NCBI GenBank assembly: GCA_014529385.2
Contig: CM043971.1
Location: 99,091,985 to 99,155,984, forward strand
Reading direction: 5' to 3'
Origin: Adiantum capillus-veneris
Lineage: Eukaryota; Streptophyta; Polypodiopsida; Polypodiales; Pteridaceae
Length of the DNA: 64,000 bases
This document shows, one piece after another, positions 42,322-53,640 of the stretch. Position 1 is the first letter of the stretch. Each line of letters starts with the position of its first letter. Under the pieces are notes generated by a model that did not search any database, was not told the origin of the DNA, and was given only the letters and a program-made list of their open reading frames with translations. Position numbers and translations under genes: made by a program.

Positions 42322-43129
42322 GAGAATATGATTTTGGAATTGTAATGGATACCCATGGAATGCGGGGGTTGGCATTGATGAGCTAACAAGCAAAGCCGAT
42401 GTTGTACTTCTTGTTGAAACTTGGGAGCATGATACACAAAGGATTAATGGCTTGGAGGATTACAATGTACATTCATTGATGTGGTCAAATAATCTCAAGC
42501 AATGAAGAGGGCAAGGAGGGGTAGCATGTATGGTTAAGAAAGGATTGGAAGATTTTGTATCAATTGTGAAAGATGACAAGTACAAACGTTATGTATGGCT
42601 GAAAATTATGACACAAAAAAGAACACCCATTTTTGTAGCCAGTTGCTATATTCCTCATCATGAGTCCCCCTTTTATGCTTGCATAGATAGAGATCAACCA
42701 TTTATTGACTTAGAAGAGGACATTGGTTATTTCAAAGGCAAAGGTGATGTTATTGTATTTGGGGATATGAATGCTCGCACAAAAACATTGCAACATGATA
42801 GTCAACAATTTGATATGCCATACATTTCAAGGGAGTTGGAGGAAGTTCACTTGTATGATCGTAGTTCAATGTATGAGAAAGAGCCTGATCATTATGGAAA
42901 GTTACTTTTACATATGTGTAATAGCACGGGTATGCTCATTACCAGTGGTGTATCTTTGTGGAGTGGGACCAACGGATTTACATGTAGGAAACATAATGGG
43001 GACAGTGTGATTGACTATATGCTACTCTTTGAATCCATCATGTATCGCATAAAGATTTTTATGTTTGGCAAATGGACATCGAAATCTGACCATCGAACTT
43101 TATGTAAAAAAATGTGGAGAAGCAACTAA
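42322..43129 (+). pseudogene. LINE ORF2 endonuclease domain
   Basis: The frame opens with F-W-N-C-N-G (42,335 on) preceded by a TGA, then V-V-L-L-V-E-T-W-E. A TGA at about 42,504 follows N-N-L-K-Q. The rest has C-Y-I-P-H-H, V-I-V-F-G-D-M-N-A-R-T, S-V-I-D-Y-M-L and K-S-D-H-R-T-L, the ordered catalytic motifs (Asn, Glu, Asp-x-Asn, Asp, Ser-Asp-His) of apurinic-type endonucleases that nick target DNA. Confidence 0.85.
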
Positions 43130-43293
43130 GCATGATAATCTTAGCCAAAGGGAAGAGAAATTATCACTATGTATGGATTTCAAATGAGCACCAATGTACA
43201 TTGAAATGGTTGAGCAAAAGTTATGGATGACAAAGCTTCAATATGACGCACCTTTGGAAACTAAATGGAAAGGGAAGCTTTCAAGAAAGTTAA

Positions 43294-44945
43294 TTGTTGT
43301 TGTGCAGAATAATGCTTTGCCATAAAGCATCTCCATGGTATCAAAAAGATAGATCACGCAAAAGGTGGTTTGATAAAGAATGTCAAGATGCTCAAAAGTC
43401 CTTGATAAAGCTTGATGCAACTATGGACAAAGACAACTATCAAAGTCATTTGCATACATACAAGGGATTGATTCAAAAGAAGAAGATGGGAAGTAAAGCA
43501 ATAACTTTTTTAAGTCCAAGAAAAGGCATATGCATGTGGAAAATTTTGGAGAAACTTGAGAGGCAAGCGGGTTGAGGATTTTGGTAACTTGAGTCTTGTG
43601 GATATGTACACACATTATAGGCAATTATATGAGCAAGCAAATGCTAAAAAAATACCATTTTATGGTTCATTCCCATGTATGCTCTCTTTTTTTACTATTG
43701 AGAATGTATGCGGTGGGCTTGAAAAGTTGGCCACTCGCAAAGCAGGAGATCTCCAACGTATCAAGCCGGAGATGATCAAATGGACGGGAGATTTTACCCA
43801 TGAGTGGATGTGTGATATGTTCAACCTTGCACTATATTCAACATGGTATGCCTTATGATTTGAGTACTAATTGGGTTAAACCTTTGCATAAAAGAGGGGA
43901 TGTAAAGAATGTAAACAACTACTGGACTATAATGATTGGGTCTCTTATGGAAAAGTTGTTTGGGTGCATAATGCAGATGAAATTGAGTGATTGGGCTGAA
44001 GAGAATGACAAGCGTGCAAAGGGACAAGTGGGTTTTCGGCGATGCCATAGCACCATTGATCATCTTGTCACTCCTTGTGTTCTCATGGAGGAAAGTCATT
44101 TGAAAGGCAGTCAATTGTATTGTTGTTTTATGGACTTTAAGAAAGCCTTTGATATGATTCCATGTAACAATCTGTGGCGAAGGATGGAAGAACTCCAAGT
44201 GCCAAGTGAGTTTATGCTTGTGGTTTCTCGAATCTATGAGAGGGTGGTTTATCAATTGCGCATGGAAAGAGAAATTTCAAAAAAATTTGTAAGCACTATT
44301 GGGGTTAGACAAGGATGTCCGTTGTCACCAACTCTTTTTGGTCTATGCATCAATCAATTGGAACAAATGGTACTTGAATTAATGCAAGAAGAATGCATTG
44401 AAGAGGTCACTATTTGCAATGCAGTAATCGTGCTTTTGTTGTATGCGAATGATGTAGTGCTTCTAACACACACTTTAGAAGATGCACAAAAGCTTATGGT
44501 TGTCCTTAGGAACTTTTGCTTGCATATTGGGCTGATTGTGAAGGAATCCAAAACAAAGGTTATGCTTGTGAAAACCAACCATAAGGAGAAGCCATGCATT
44601 GTGTACAACAATGAGACACTTGAAGTTGTTGATAGCTCTAAGTACCTTGGCTTTGAGGTTCCGTCCAATCACAAGTGGCATGAATGTGCTATGTGTCGTT
44701 TGAAAGTGGGAAAGAGAGCATATTATGCATTTGAGAACATGTGTAATGCGAGAAACATCAAGTGTTGGGTTCTCAAGAAGTATCTTTTTGATGCATTGGT
44801 GACACCAGTTCTTCTTTATGGAGTAGAAGTGTGGGGTGGGAGCATCTCAAAGTCTACTTGGAAAGAGTTTGAGAATGTCCAAAAGTGTTTTCTTACAAAA
44901 TTGCTCCAACTTAAGACACAAATACCATATGCTCCTACTTCATGA
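43294..44945 (+). pseudogene. LINE ORF2 reverse transcriptase domain
   Basis: An upstream piece contains R-K-R-W-F-D-K-E-C and, after a frameshift near 43,570, R-K-A-G-D-L-Q-R-I-K-P-E-M-I-K-W. A shift near 43,845 leads to N-W-V-K-P-L-H-K-R-G-D, G-Q-V-G-F-R-R-C-H-S-T, F-M-D-F-K-K-A-F-D, G-V-R-Q-G-C-P-L-S-P and L-L-L-Y-A-N-D-V-V-L-L. The active-site box is Y-A-N-D (codons 44,442-44,453) instead of Y-A-D-D, which would remove a metal-binding Asp. It ends at TGA 44,943-44,945. Confidence 0.9.
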
Positions 44946-45716
44946 GTCAGGATCTCTTCCAATTGAGGTTATGGGCATGGAAAGGGTTGTGGAGTAAATG
45001 ATAAAGATGCGTCAAAACCCCTCACATCGACTTCCTACAATTGCATGGAAAGCAAGCAAAAAAGTTCAAAAGATGCCTTAAAGCAAGAAATTGAGCATAG
45101 GATGGATGCAAGACATAAAGAAGTGGTTTGGGAGATGGGATACATTCCACTTGCTACATGATGCTTCAATTGACTCCCAAGTGAATGAAGCATTTCTACA
45201 ACGCCAATGTATTACGGCTTGGGAGAAATTCGATGGGTCACGCTTCATACATTACACCACCCATATTGCCCCCAATTATAAAACCATGTTCCTCGCTGAA
45301 AGAGGAAACCGTACTCACACTTACATGCTTGAGCCTATCCCCTTGTCAATGATACACACTATCGCAGCCATTCGGCTTAGCTCCCATTTTCTTTGATGTG
45401 AGACAGGGCGTTGGGGCAATGGAGAAGAGTCAAAATTGACTGTGCACATTATACTCACTGCAAGTTCGAGAGTCTGAGTACCACACTACTAGAGTGCTCA
45501 GCTTTTGGTCACATCTGAACTTGCTTCTCTCACATTTTCAGCCATGACTTAGACCTACACTCTTTCCTCTCCCAGCCGCAGTATGGGCTCTCTATTGCGA
45601 CTCTCATCACCGCAATTTTGGAGCATCGAGTCACTCATCAGCCATACACATACTACATCACATGTAGCTTTGGTCCCATCATATTTGACCGTTGAGGATG
45701 ATAATAAAATCTATTT
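44946..45716 (+). pseudogene. LINE ORF2 C-terminus and 3' end
   Basis: After several stops the frame has L-L-H-E-S-G-S-L-P, K-K-W-F-G-R-W-D, L-L-H-D-A-S-I-D-S-Q-V and L-A-E-R-G-N-R-T, then a degraded R-W-G...C finger. The end GATAATAAAAT is shared with the truncated copy at 36,380. Confidence 0.7.
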
Positions 45717-45789
45717 ATCTCTCTCTGTCTCTCTCTCTCTCTCTTTCTCTCCTCTCTCCCTCTCTCTCTCCCCCTCCCTCCCTCCCTTC

Positions 45790-45863
<74 letters not shown>
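45717..45863. repeat. CT-rich microsatellite followed by (TA)n
   Basis: Imperfect CT/CCCT sequence from 45,717 to 45,814 passes into about 24 TA units (45,815-45,863). It begins at the LINE 3' end. Confidence 0.9.
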
Positions 45864-45866
<3 letters not shown>

Positions 45867-46311
45867 GGGGGGAGTTGGGGGGGGGGAGAGGGTCATTATA
45901 TGTAAAACCCATATATCATGTGCATTCAAGGACTATTTATAAAACCCTTCATGTGAATTTTTCACCAATAAGAGGGACCCTTTTCCTATTCAATCTATAA
46001 ATTTCTTTTTCAAGATCATTTTTTCAACACCTTTTTGTATGTGAAAATGTGAGAAAATATAGAATAAAATAATCCCTATTATTGCACCCATGTGATAAGC
46101 ATTTTTTGATTAGTGACCCCCCCTCCCGATATATATGTGTGTGTATGTATGTATGTATGTATATATATATGAGTGTGTGTGTGTGTGTGTGTGTGAGTAT
46201 GTATGTATGTATATATATATGAGTGTGTGTGTGTGTATGTGTGAGTATCTCTCTCTCTCCCTCTCCCTCTCCCTCACTCCCTCCCTCTATGTCTCTCTCC
46301 CTCTATACCTT
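45864..46311. repeat. GT/ATGT and CT simple repeats
   Basis: TGTATGTATG and GTGTGT runs occupy 46,131-46,237, then CTCTC/CCCTCT sequence runs to about 46,308. The first 240 bp are AT-rich with no recognised feature. Confidence 0.8.
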
Positions 46312-46660
<349 letters not shown>

Positions 46661-49600
46661 ACTTGGTCACTGCATCTGACCTGGATAGCATCTATGGGGC
46701 TCGGATCATGTTCCGAATCACTATTTACAATATTTGACTTCCAACTTGTTGCACCCATTTTTTTTTTGAGTTGTGGCTTTAGGGGATTTTACCTTATGCC
46801 TTACATGTTAAATTACTGCCTTAGAGCTGTGGTTGCTCTAGCACCTCATCTGGAGCGAGTTTTTGACCATACTCTCAATCACTGTATCATCTAATTTTCT
46901 GAGCTCGAGTGGCTAAATTGAGTTGCTACCTTGTAAGAGATTACCTTGTGCTGTACAACTACTTGCTTTGTTATGTGGATCACATTGGTTGAACTAAGAG
47001 CTATTTACCATAAAACTAAAACCCTCCCAACATCTTGTTTTTTGCTACCCTATGGTTACTTTCCCCTAATCTATCTCCTTCCAGTTTTTAGCTAAAACCT
47101 ATTCTTTGGCCCCTTAAGAACTTGGGCAGCTTTCGAGTTCACTGTTTCTACTTAGGTTTTCATCATGCAGTCACGACATTCATATTGCATCGCTGCCTCG
47201 CTCAAATTACCTCGCATGATGAGAAGTTGCCTGCCTTGGTCTCCTTACCTCCCACTCATTGATGGAATCTTACCTAGGATTACCTCTTACATTCATCGAT
47301 TCTAGGCGGCCACGGCACCACCACAAATGGGTATCTGTCCAAGTGCATCCCTGCCTCCTCCACTATAAAAGGTGAGTGGTTTCTTTCCCTTCACTTAGGC
47401 TTGGTCTTCCTTAGCTACTTGGAAAATTGCTAGGCATGGCGACTGCTCACAAGTTTCGTTAATCTCATAACCTCAAAAACATTCTCTGTTATCTGACTAT
47501 AAAAACATGATTTTTTTAAAAAAACCTTTTGGAAGAACTGGTCTTTTGGGATTCTTTTAAGAAACTGTATTCTGTCTCTTCACATTAGCAAAGGATTTTT
47601 TCTTTGGCTTCTTGTAGTGACTGCATACTTACTGTGCTTAAAGATGACATCAAATCTTTCATGCATATGGTTATTATTCTGGTTTTTCTTGACACTAATG
47701 GTGAGTATATAATATGAATGCATGGTGGGGGTGCTGGGTATGCATGCATTTTCTGATTACTGGAAGGTGAGATGCTGGTTTTGTTGCCATATTCTGATGG
47801 TTGCAATTCAGTTATGTTACATTCACAAAAAAAGGGGGAGTTTATACTTGAGGATCTGGCTTGGTCTAGCTGGTTATACACAGACTCTACATCTTAGACT
47901 TATCTTAGGTGTGATTGAATATTAGCTAAATCTGGTTCTTCCATTATACAGAGCTAGGCTGATATACTGATCTTTACAGATGGGGCTTTCCTTTTGCATA
48001 GCATGTATTACTTATACTCACTCTAGGTCTTTGGTTGCTTGACATAATGACATTAGTTTGTTAAGGGTACTGAAAAACGGTACACTGGATTTGGCTACCA
48101 TTTTTTGGTACAGTTGTGTCCACATCAGTATAGAATGTTTCTTGGCTTCTTCACGTGTTACTGACTGATCCTCTGCTACCGTGCTAGAGTATGACATCAA
48201 ATACTTTTTCTTAAAAAAATATGATGGCGAGTATAAGGGTTGATTACCTGGTGCTGGTGCTGGTTATGCATAGTTTTTCTGGTTACTAAACTGCTGCCAT
48301 ATTCTGTTAAATCTAGTAACAAATTGCAAAAAATGGAGATCTATCCTGGTCTAATTGATTTTGCACAAACCTTGTTTCTTCAACCTAATCCTGGGTGTTA
48401 GCCGGATCTGGTTTGACACTATACAGATCTGATCTGGTAAAAATGTTTTTCTACAATTGGAAAATGATAGGACTCTTTTGTATTTTGCTGCCTTAGGTTG
48501 TTATGGTAGTTGGAGGATTATGTTATAACTTACAAAAACTTTACCTAATGCTTGGTTATCTGGCATAGGTCTGGTTCTTCACTTTACCTGAAGTTAAATA
48601 TATAAATTCGGTCTTTCTGCGCTGACTTAATGGAACCATTTGGATGCTGGGCTTTGCTCTGATTCAGGTTTGAAACAATTGTGCTGGGAAAACTTGGAGA
48701 GTTAACCTAACTGTTACTGATGATTATTTTATTTTTTATAACTAAGTTTATGATGCTAGATAAACATGCCTATTACTTTTTGGCAGGATTTGTGTTTTAC
48801 ATTACACTCTTTTGGTCTTTACCGAGTCTCAGGATAGGGATTGCTTGGTCAAAGTTAATCCTTACTGTTTCTAGCTTTGAAAGGATTGGCATCAGATTAC
48901 TTTTTAAGGATGAAATTACTTAACCATGCTTTGCTTGCAAAAGATTTTTACTTACCATAATATGGATTAGTCGGCATTTTTAAAGAAACTAATAGATATA
49001 TAAGAAGCTAATGTGTAACTCTAAAACACGATGGAGAGTTTTTTAATATGCAGGACATTAGCTAGTCTAAAACTTTTTAAGTTTGACATGGATAATAACT
49101 GATAAATTCTTTGAAGCCTGCCATACGTAGCCAAGTCTAACATATCTGTTGTCTTGACTATATGGATGCAGGTGAGAATTCTATCTTGGCTTAAAGAGGT
49201 TTAACTTGCTGCAGTCCAACTATGGAAACATTTAATGATGCAATTGGATAGTTTTTGATACCTTTGTACAAATTCCTTTGGAATGATACTTCATTATTAC
49301 TATATTGTACATTTATGATTCAAAGACTAAATTGTTTCTGTACTTATCTTTGCCTTGACATCTTTAGCCAGTCGTCCTTTTGAACATCTTGTTCATTTGG
49401 TGTGTTATTTATTTATTTACTTTACACACTCACACACACCTAAACACCAGGCCCTCCTAGGCAACTGGGAGGACCAGGATGCTGGCTTTAGATATGTTTT
49501 TGTCTGTAGGCTTTGAGTGACCCGATATCTTTAAATCCTTAACTGGTCGACAGGTGTTAGGTGGTCTCTCCTTGACTATAGAATGGATTCCTTCTCACGA

Positions 49601-50078
49601 CTATTATAGTCTTTTGGCTCAGTCTTTTTTAAGTAGCAGGTTAATCCAATTCTACTTACCTATGCTTTGGAAAATTGGTTTCTTGACAGTTACAGGTACG
49701 TGCTACTCATATGTTGACTCTTTGGAGCAAGATGCCTTTTTGGAACCAGATGACTTGCCTTATGTTCCAACAGCTACGCAATGACAACCATACTTATTTC
49801 AAAATGGCTGACAAAGCCTAAAAACTCCTACAGGAGTAATGTCTTCCTTGAGGAATTTATATACAGACATTTCTTCCCTTTTGAGGGTCACTCTTATTTT
49901 TCTATGCTAAAGAAATTAAAAATCTTATCTTTCTAGTGAGGCACTAGGCCGATACTCAATGGACCTACTGCCAAGACCCATTGTGTATGGCGCCTGGGTT
50001 AGGGCGGGTACACACACACACACACACACACACACTTTGTCACAGTAGCTGACCATAGTTACACACACAAATACACAC
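46661..50078. repeat. 3.4-kb tandem unit, copy 1
   Basis: The unit starts ACTTGGTCACTGCATCTGACC and is 3418 bp. It has a T-rich plus strand, a CACTATAAAAGG TATA-like word at 47,361-47,372, two related internal blocks (47,600-47,990 and 48,135-48,480, sharing TTGGCTTCTT, GACATCAAAT, GCCATATTCTG), and CA runs at 49,420-49,440 and 50,011-50,035. Short frames at 48,720-48,923 and 49,554-49,784 recur in other copies, but I see no known protein motif. Confidence 0.9.
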
Positions 50079-53000
50079 ACTTGGTCACTGCATCTGACCT
50101 AGATAGCATCTATGGGGCTCGGATAATGTTTTGAATCATTATTTTTGGCCACAATATTTAGCTTCCAGCTTGTTGCACCCAATTTTTTTTTTTGAGTTGT
50201 GGCTTTAGGGGATTTTACCTTATGCCTTACATGTTAAATTACTGCCTTAGGGCTGTGGTTGCTCTAGCACCTCATCTAGAGGGAGTTGTTGACCATACTC
50301 TGAATCACTGTATCATGTAATTTTCTGAGCTCGAGTAGCTAAATTGAGTTGCTTCCTTGTAAGAGATTACCTTGTGTTGTACAACTGCTTGCTTTGTTAT
50401 GTGGATCACATTGGTTGAAATAAGAGCTATTTACCATAAAACTAAAACCTTCCCAGCATCTTGTTTTTTGCTACCCTATGGGTACTATCCCCTAATCTAT
50501 CTCCTACCAGTTTTTAGCTAAAACCTATTCTTTGGCCCCTTAAGAACTTGGGCGGCTTTTGAGTTCGCTGTTTCTCCTTAGGTTTTCATCATGCAGTCAC
50601 GACATTCATACTGCATCCTTGCCTCGCTCAGATTACCTCGCATGATGAGAAGTTGCCTGCCTTGGTCTCCTTACCTCCCACTCATTGATGGAATCTTACC
50701 TAGGATTACCTCTTACATTCATCGATGCTAGGCGGCCGCGGCACCACCACAAATGGGTATCTGTCCAAGTGCATCCGTGCCTCCTCCACTATGAACGGTG
50801 AGGGGTTTCTTTCCCTTCATTTAGGCTTGGTCTTCCTTAGCTACTTGGAAAATTGCGTGGCATGGCAACTGCTTATAGGTTTCGTTAATCTGATAACCTC
50901 AAAAACATGCTCTGTTATCTGACTATAAAAACATGATTTTAAAAAAAAACCTTTTGGAAGACCCGGTCTTTTGGGATTCTTTTGAGAAACTGTGTTCTGT
51001 CTCTTCACATTAGCAAAGGGTTTTTTCCTTGGCTTCTTGTAGTGACTGCATACTTACTGTGCTAGAAGATGACATCAAATCTTTCATGCATATGGTTATT
51101 ATTTTGGTTTTTCTTGACACTAATGGTGAGCATCTAGTCTGAATGCCTGATGGGGGTGTTGGGTATGCATGCATTTTCTGATTACTGGAAGGTGGGATGC
51201 TGGTTTGCTGCCATATTCTGATGGTTGCAAATGGTTATGTTACATTCACAAAAAAGGGGGAGTTTATACTTGAGGATCTGGCATGGTCTAGCGAGTTATA
51301 CACAGACTCTACATCTTCAGACTTAGCTTAGGTGTGATTGAATATTAGCCAGATCTGGTTCTTCCATTATACAGAGCTGGGCTGATATAATTGATCTGTA
51401 CAGAGGGCGCTTCTTTTTGCAAAGCACTGATTACTTATACTCACTCTAGGTCTTTGGTTGCTTGACATAAAAATGACATCAGTTTGTTAAGGGTAGTGCA
51501 AAATGGTACACTCGATTTGGCTACCATTTTCTGGTACAATTGTGTCCACATCAGTATAGAATGTTTCTTGGCTTCTTTACGTGTCACTGAATGATCCTTT
51601 GCTACTGTGCTGGAGTATGACATCAAATACTTTTTCTTAAAAAAATCAGATGGTGAGTATAAGGTCTGATTACCTGGTGGTGGTGCTGGTTATGCATAGT
51701 TTTTCTGGTTACTAAAATGATGCCATATTCTGTTAAATCTAGTAACAAAATTGCAAAAAATGGAGATCTATCCTGGTCTAATTGATTTTGCACAGACCTT
51801 GTTTCTTCATCTTAATCGTGGGTGTTAGCCGAATCTAGTTTGACACTATACAGACCTGGTCTGGTAAAAATGTTTTTCTACAATTGGAAAATGATAGGGC
51901 TCTTTTGTATTTTGTTGCCTTAGATTGTTATGGTAGTTGGAGGATTATGTTATAACTTACAAAAACTTTACCTAATGCTTGGTTATCTGGCATAGGTCTG
52001 GTTCTTCACTTTACCTGAAGATAAATATATAAATTCGGTCTTTCTGCTCTGACTTAATGGAACCATTTGGATTCCGGGCTTTGCTCTGATCCAGGTTTGA
52101 CAAAATTGTGCTGGGAAAACATGGAGAGTTAACCTAACTGTTACTGATGATTACTTCATTTTTTATACCTAAGTTTATGATGCTAGATAAACATGCCTAT
52201 TACTTTTTGGCAGGATTTGTGTTTTACATTACACTCTTCTGGTCTTTACCGAGTCTCAGGATAGGGATTGCTTGGTCAAAGTTAATCCTTAGTGTTTCTA
52301 GCTTTGAAAGGCTTGGCATCAGATTACTTTTTAAGGATGAAATTACTTAACCATGCTTTTCTTGAAAAAGCTTTTTACTTACAATAATATGGATTAGTCA
52401 GCATTTTTAAAGAAACGAATAGATATATAAAAAGCTAATGTGTAACTGTAAAACATGATGCATACTTTTTTAATATGCAGGACAATAGCTAGTCTAAAAA
52501 GTTTTAAGTTTGACATGGATAACAGCTGATAGATTCTTTGAAGCCTGCCATACGTAGCCAAGTCTGACATATCTGTTGTCTTGACTATATGGATGCAGGT
52601 GAGAATTCTATCTTGGATTAAAGAGGTTTAGCTTGCTGCAGTCCGACTTTCAAAACATTTAATGATGCAATTGGATAGTTTTTGATACCTTTGTACAAAT
52701 TCCTTTGGAATGATACTTCATTCTTACTATATTTTACAGTTATGATTCAAAGACTGAATTGTTTCTGTACTTACTTTGCCTTGACATCTTTAGCCAGTCG
52801 TCTTTTTGAACATCTGTTCATTTGGTGTGTTATTTATTGATTTAATTTAACTACTACACACACACACACACACCTAAACACCAAGCCCTCCCAGGCAACT
52901 GGGAGGGCTTGGTGTTGGATTTAGATATGTTTTTCTCTGTAGGCTTTGAGTGACCCACTGTCTTTAAATCCTTAACTGGTCGACAGGTGTTAGGTGGTCT

Positions 53001-53553
53001 CTCCTTGACTATAGACTGGATTCCTTCTCACGACTATTATAATCTTTTGGCTCAGTCGTTTTTAAGTAGCAGGTTAATCGAATTCTACTTACCTTTGCTT
53101 TGGAAAATTGGTTTCTTGACAGTTACAAGTACATGCTACTCATATGTTGACTCTTTGGAGCAAGATGCCTTTTTGGAACAAGATGACTTGCCTTATGTTC
53201 CAACATCTATGCAATGACAACCATACTTATTTCAAACTGGCTGACAAAGCCTAAAAAATCCTACATGAGTAACGTCTTCCTTGAGGACTTTATATACAGA
53301 CATTTCTTCCCTTTTGAGGGCCACTCTTATTTTTCTATGCTAAAGAAATTAAAAATCTCATCTTTCTGGTGAGGCAGTAGGCCCATACTCAATGGGCCTA
53401 CTGCCAAGACCCATTGTGTATGGAGCTTGGGTTAGGGCGGGTACACACAGACACACACACGCACACACACACACACACACTTTGTCACAGCAGCTGACCA
53501 TAGTTACACACACACACACGTGCACACACACACACACACGCACACACACACGT

Positions 53554-53635
<82 letters not shown>
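50079..53635. repeat. 3.4-kb tandem unit, copy 2
   Basis: It matches copy 1 along its full length with scattered substitutions. The TATA-like word is changed to CACTATGAACGG. It contains a 17-bp perfect hairpin at 52,877-52,916. The right-hand CA block (53,441-53,635) is much expanded and mixed with TGCACA and CGCACA interruptions. Confidence 0.9.
52877..52916. repeat. Perfect 17-bp hairpin
   Basis: AACACCAAGCCCTCCCA, loop GGCAAC, then TGGGAGGGCTTGGTGTT. In copy 1 (about 49,443-49,482) the same site pairs only partly. Confidence 0.9.

Positions 53636-53640
<5 letters not shown>

Larger units (their letters stand above)
42290..45716 (+). mobile_element. LINE (EN-RT non-LTR retrotransposon)
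   Basis: Endonuclease, RT and C-terminal finger motifs follow one another in about 3.4 kb, with a common 3' end shared with 35,829-36,390. The 5' edge is approximate. A Lys-rich frame at 42,140-42,289 could be the end of an ORF1. Confidence 0.8.
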
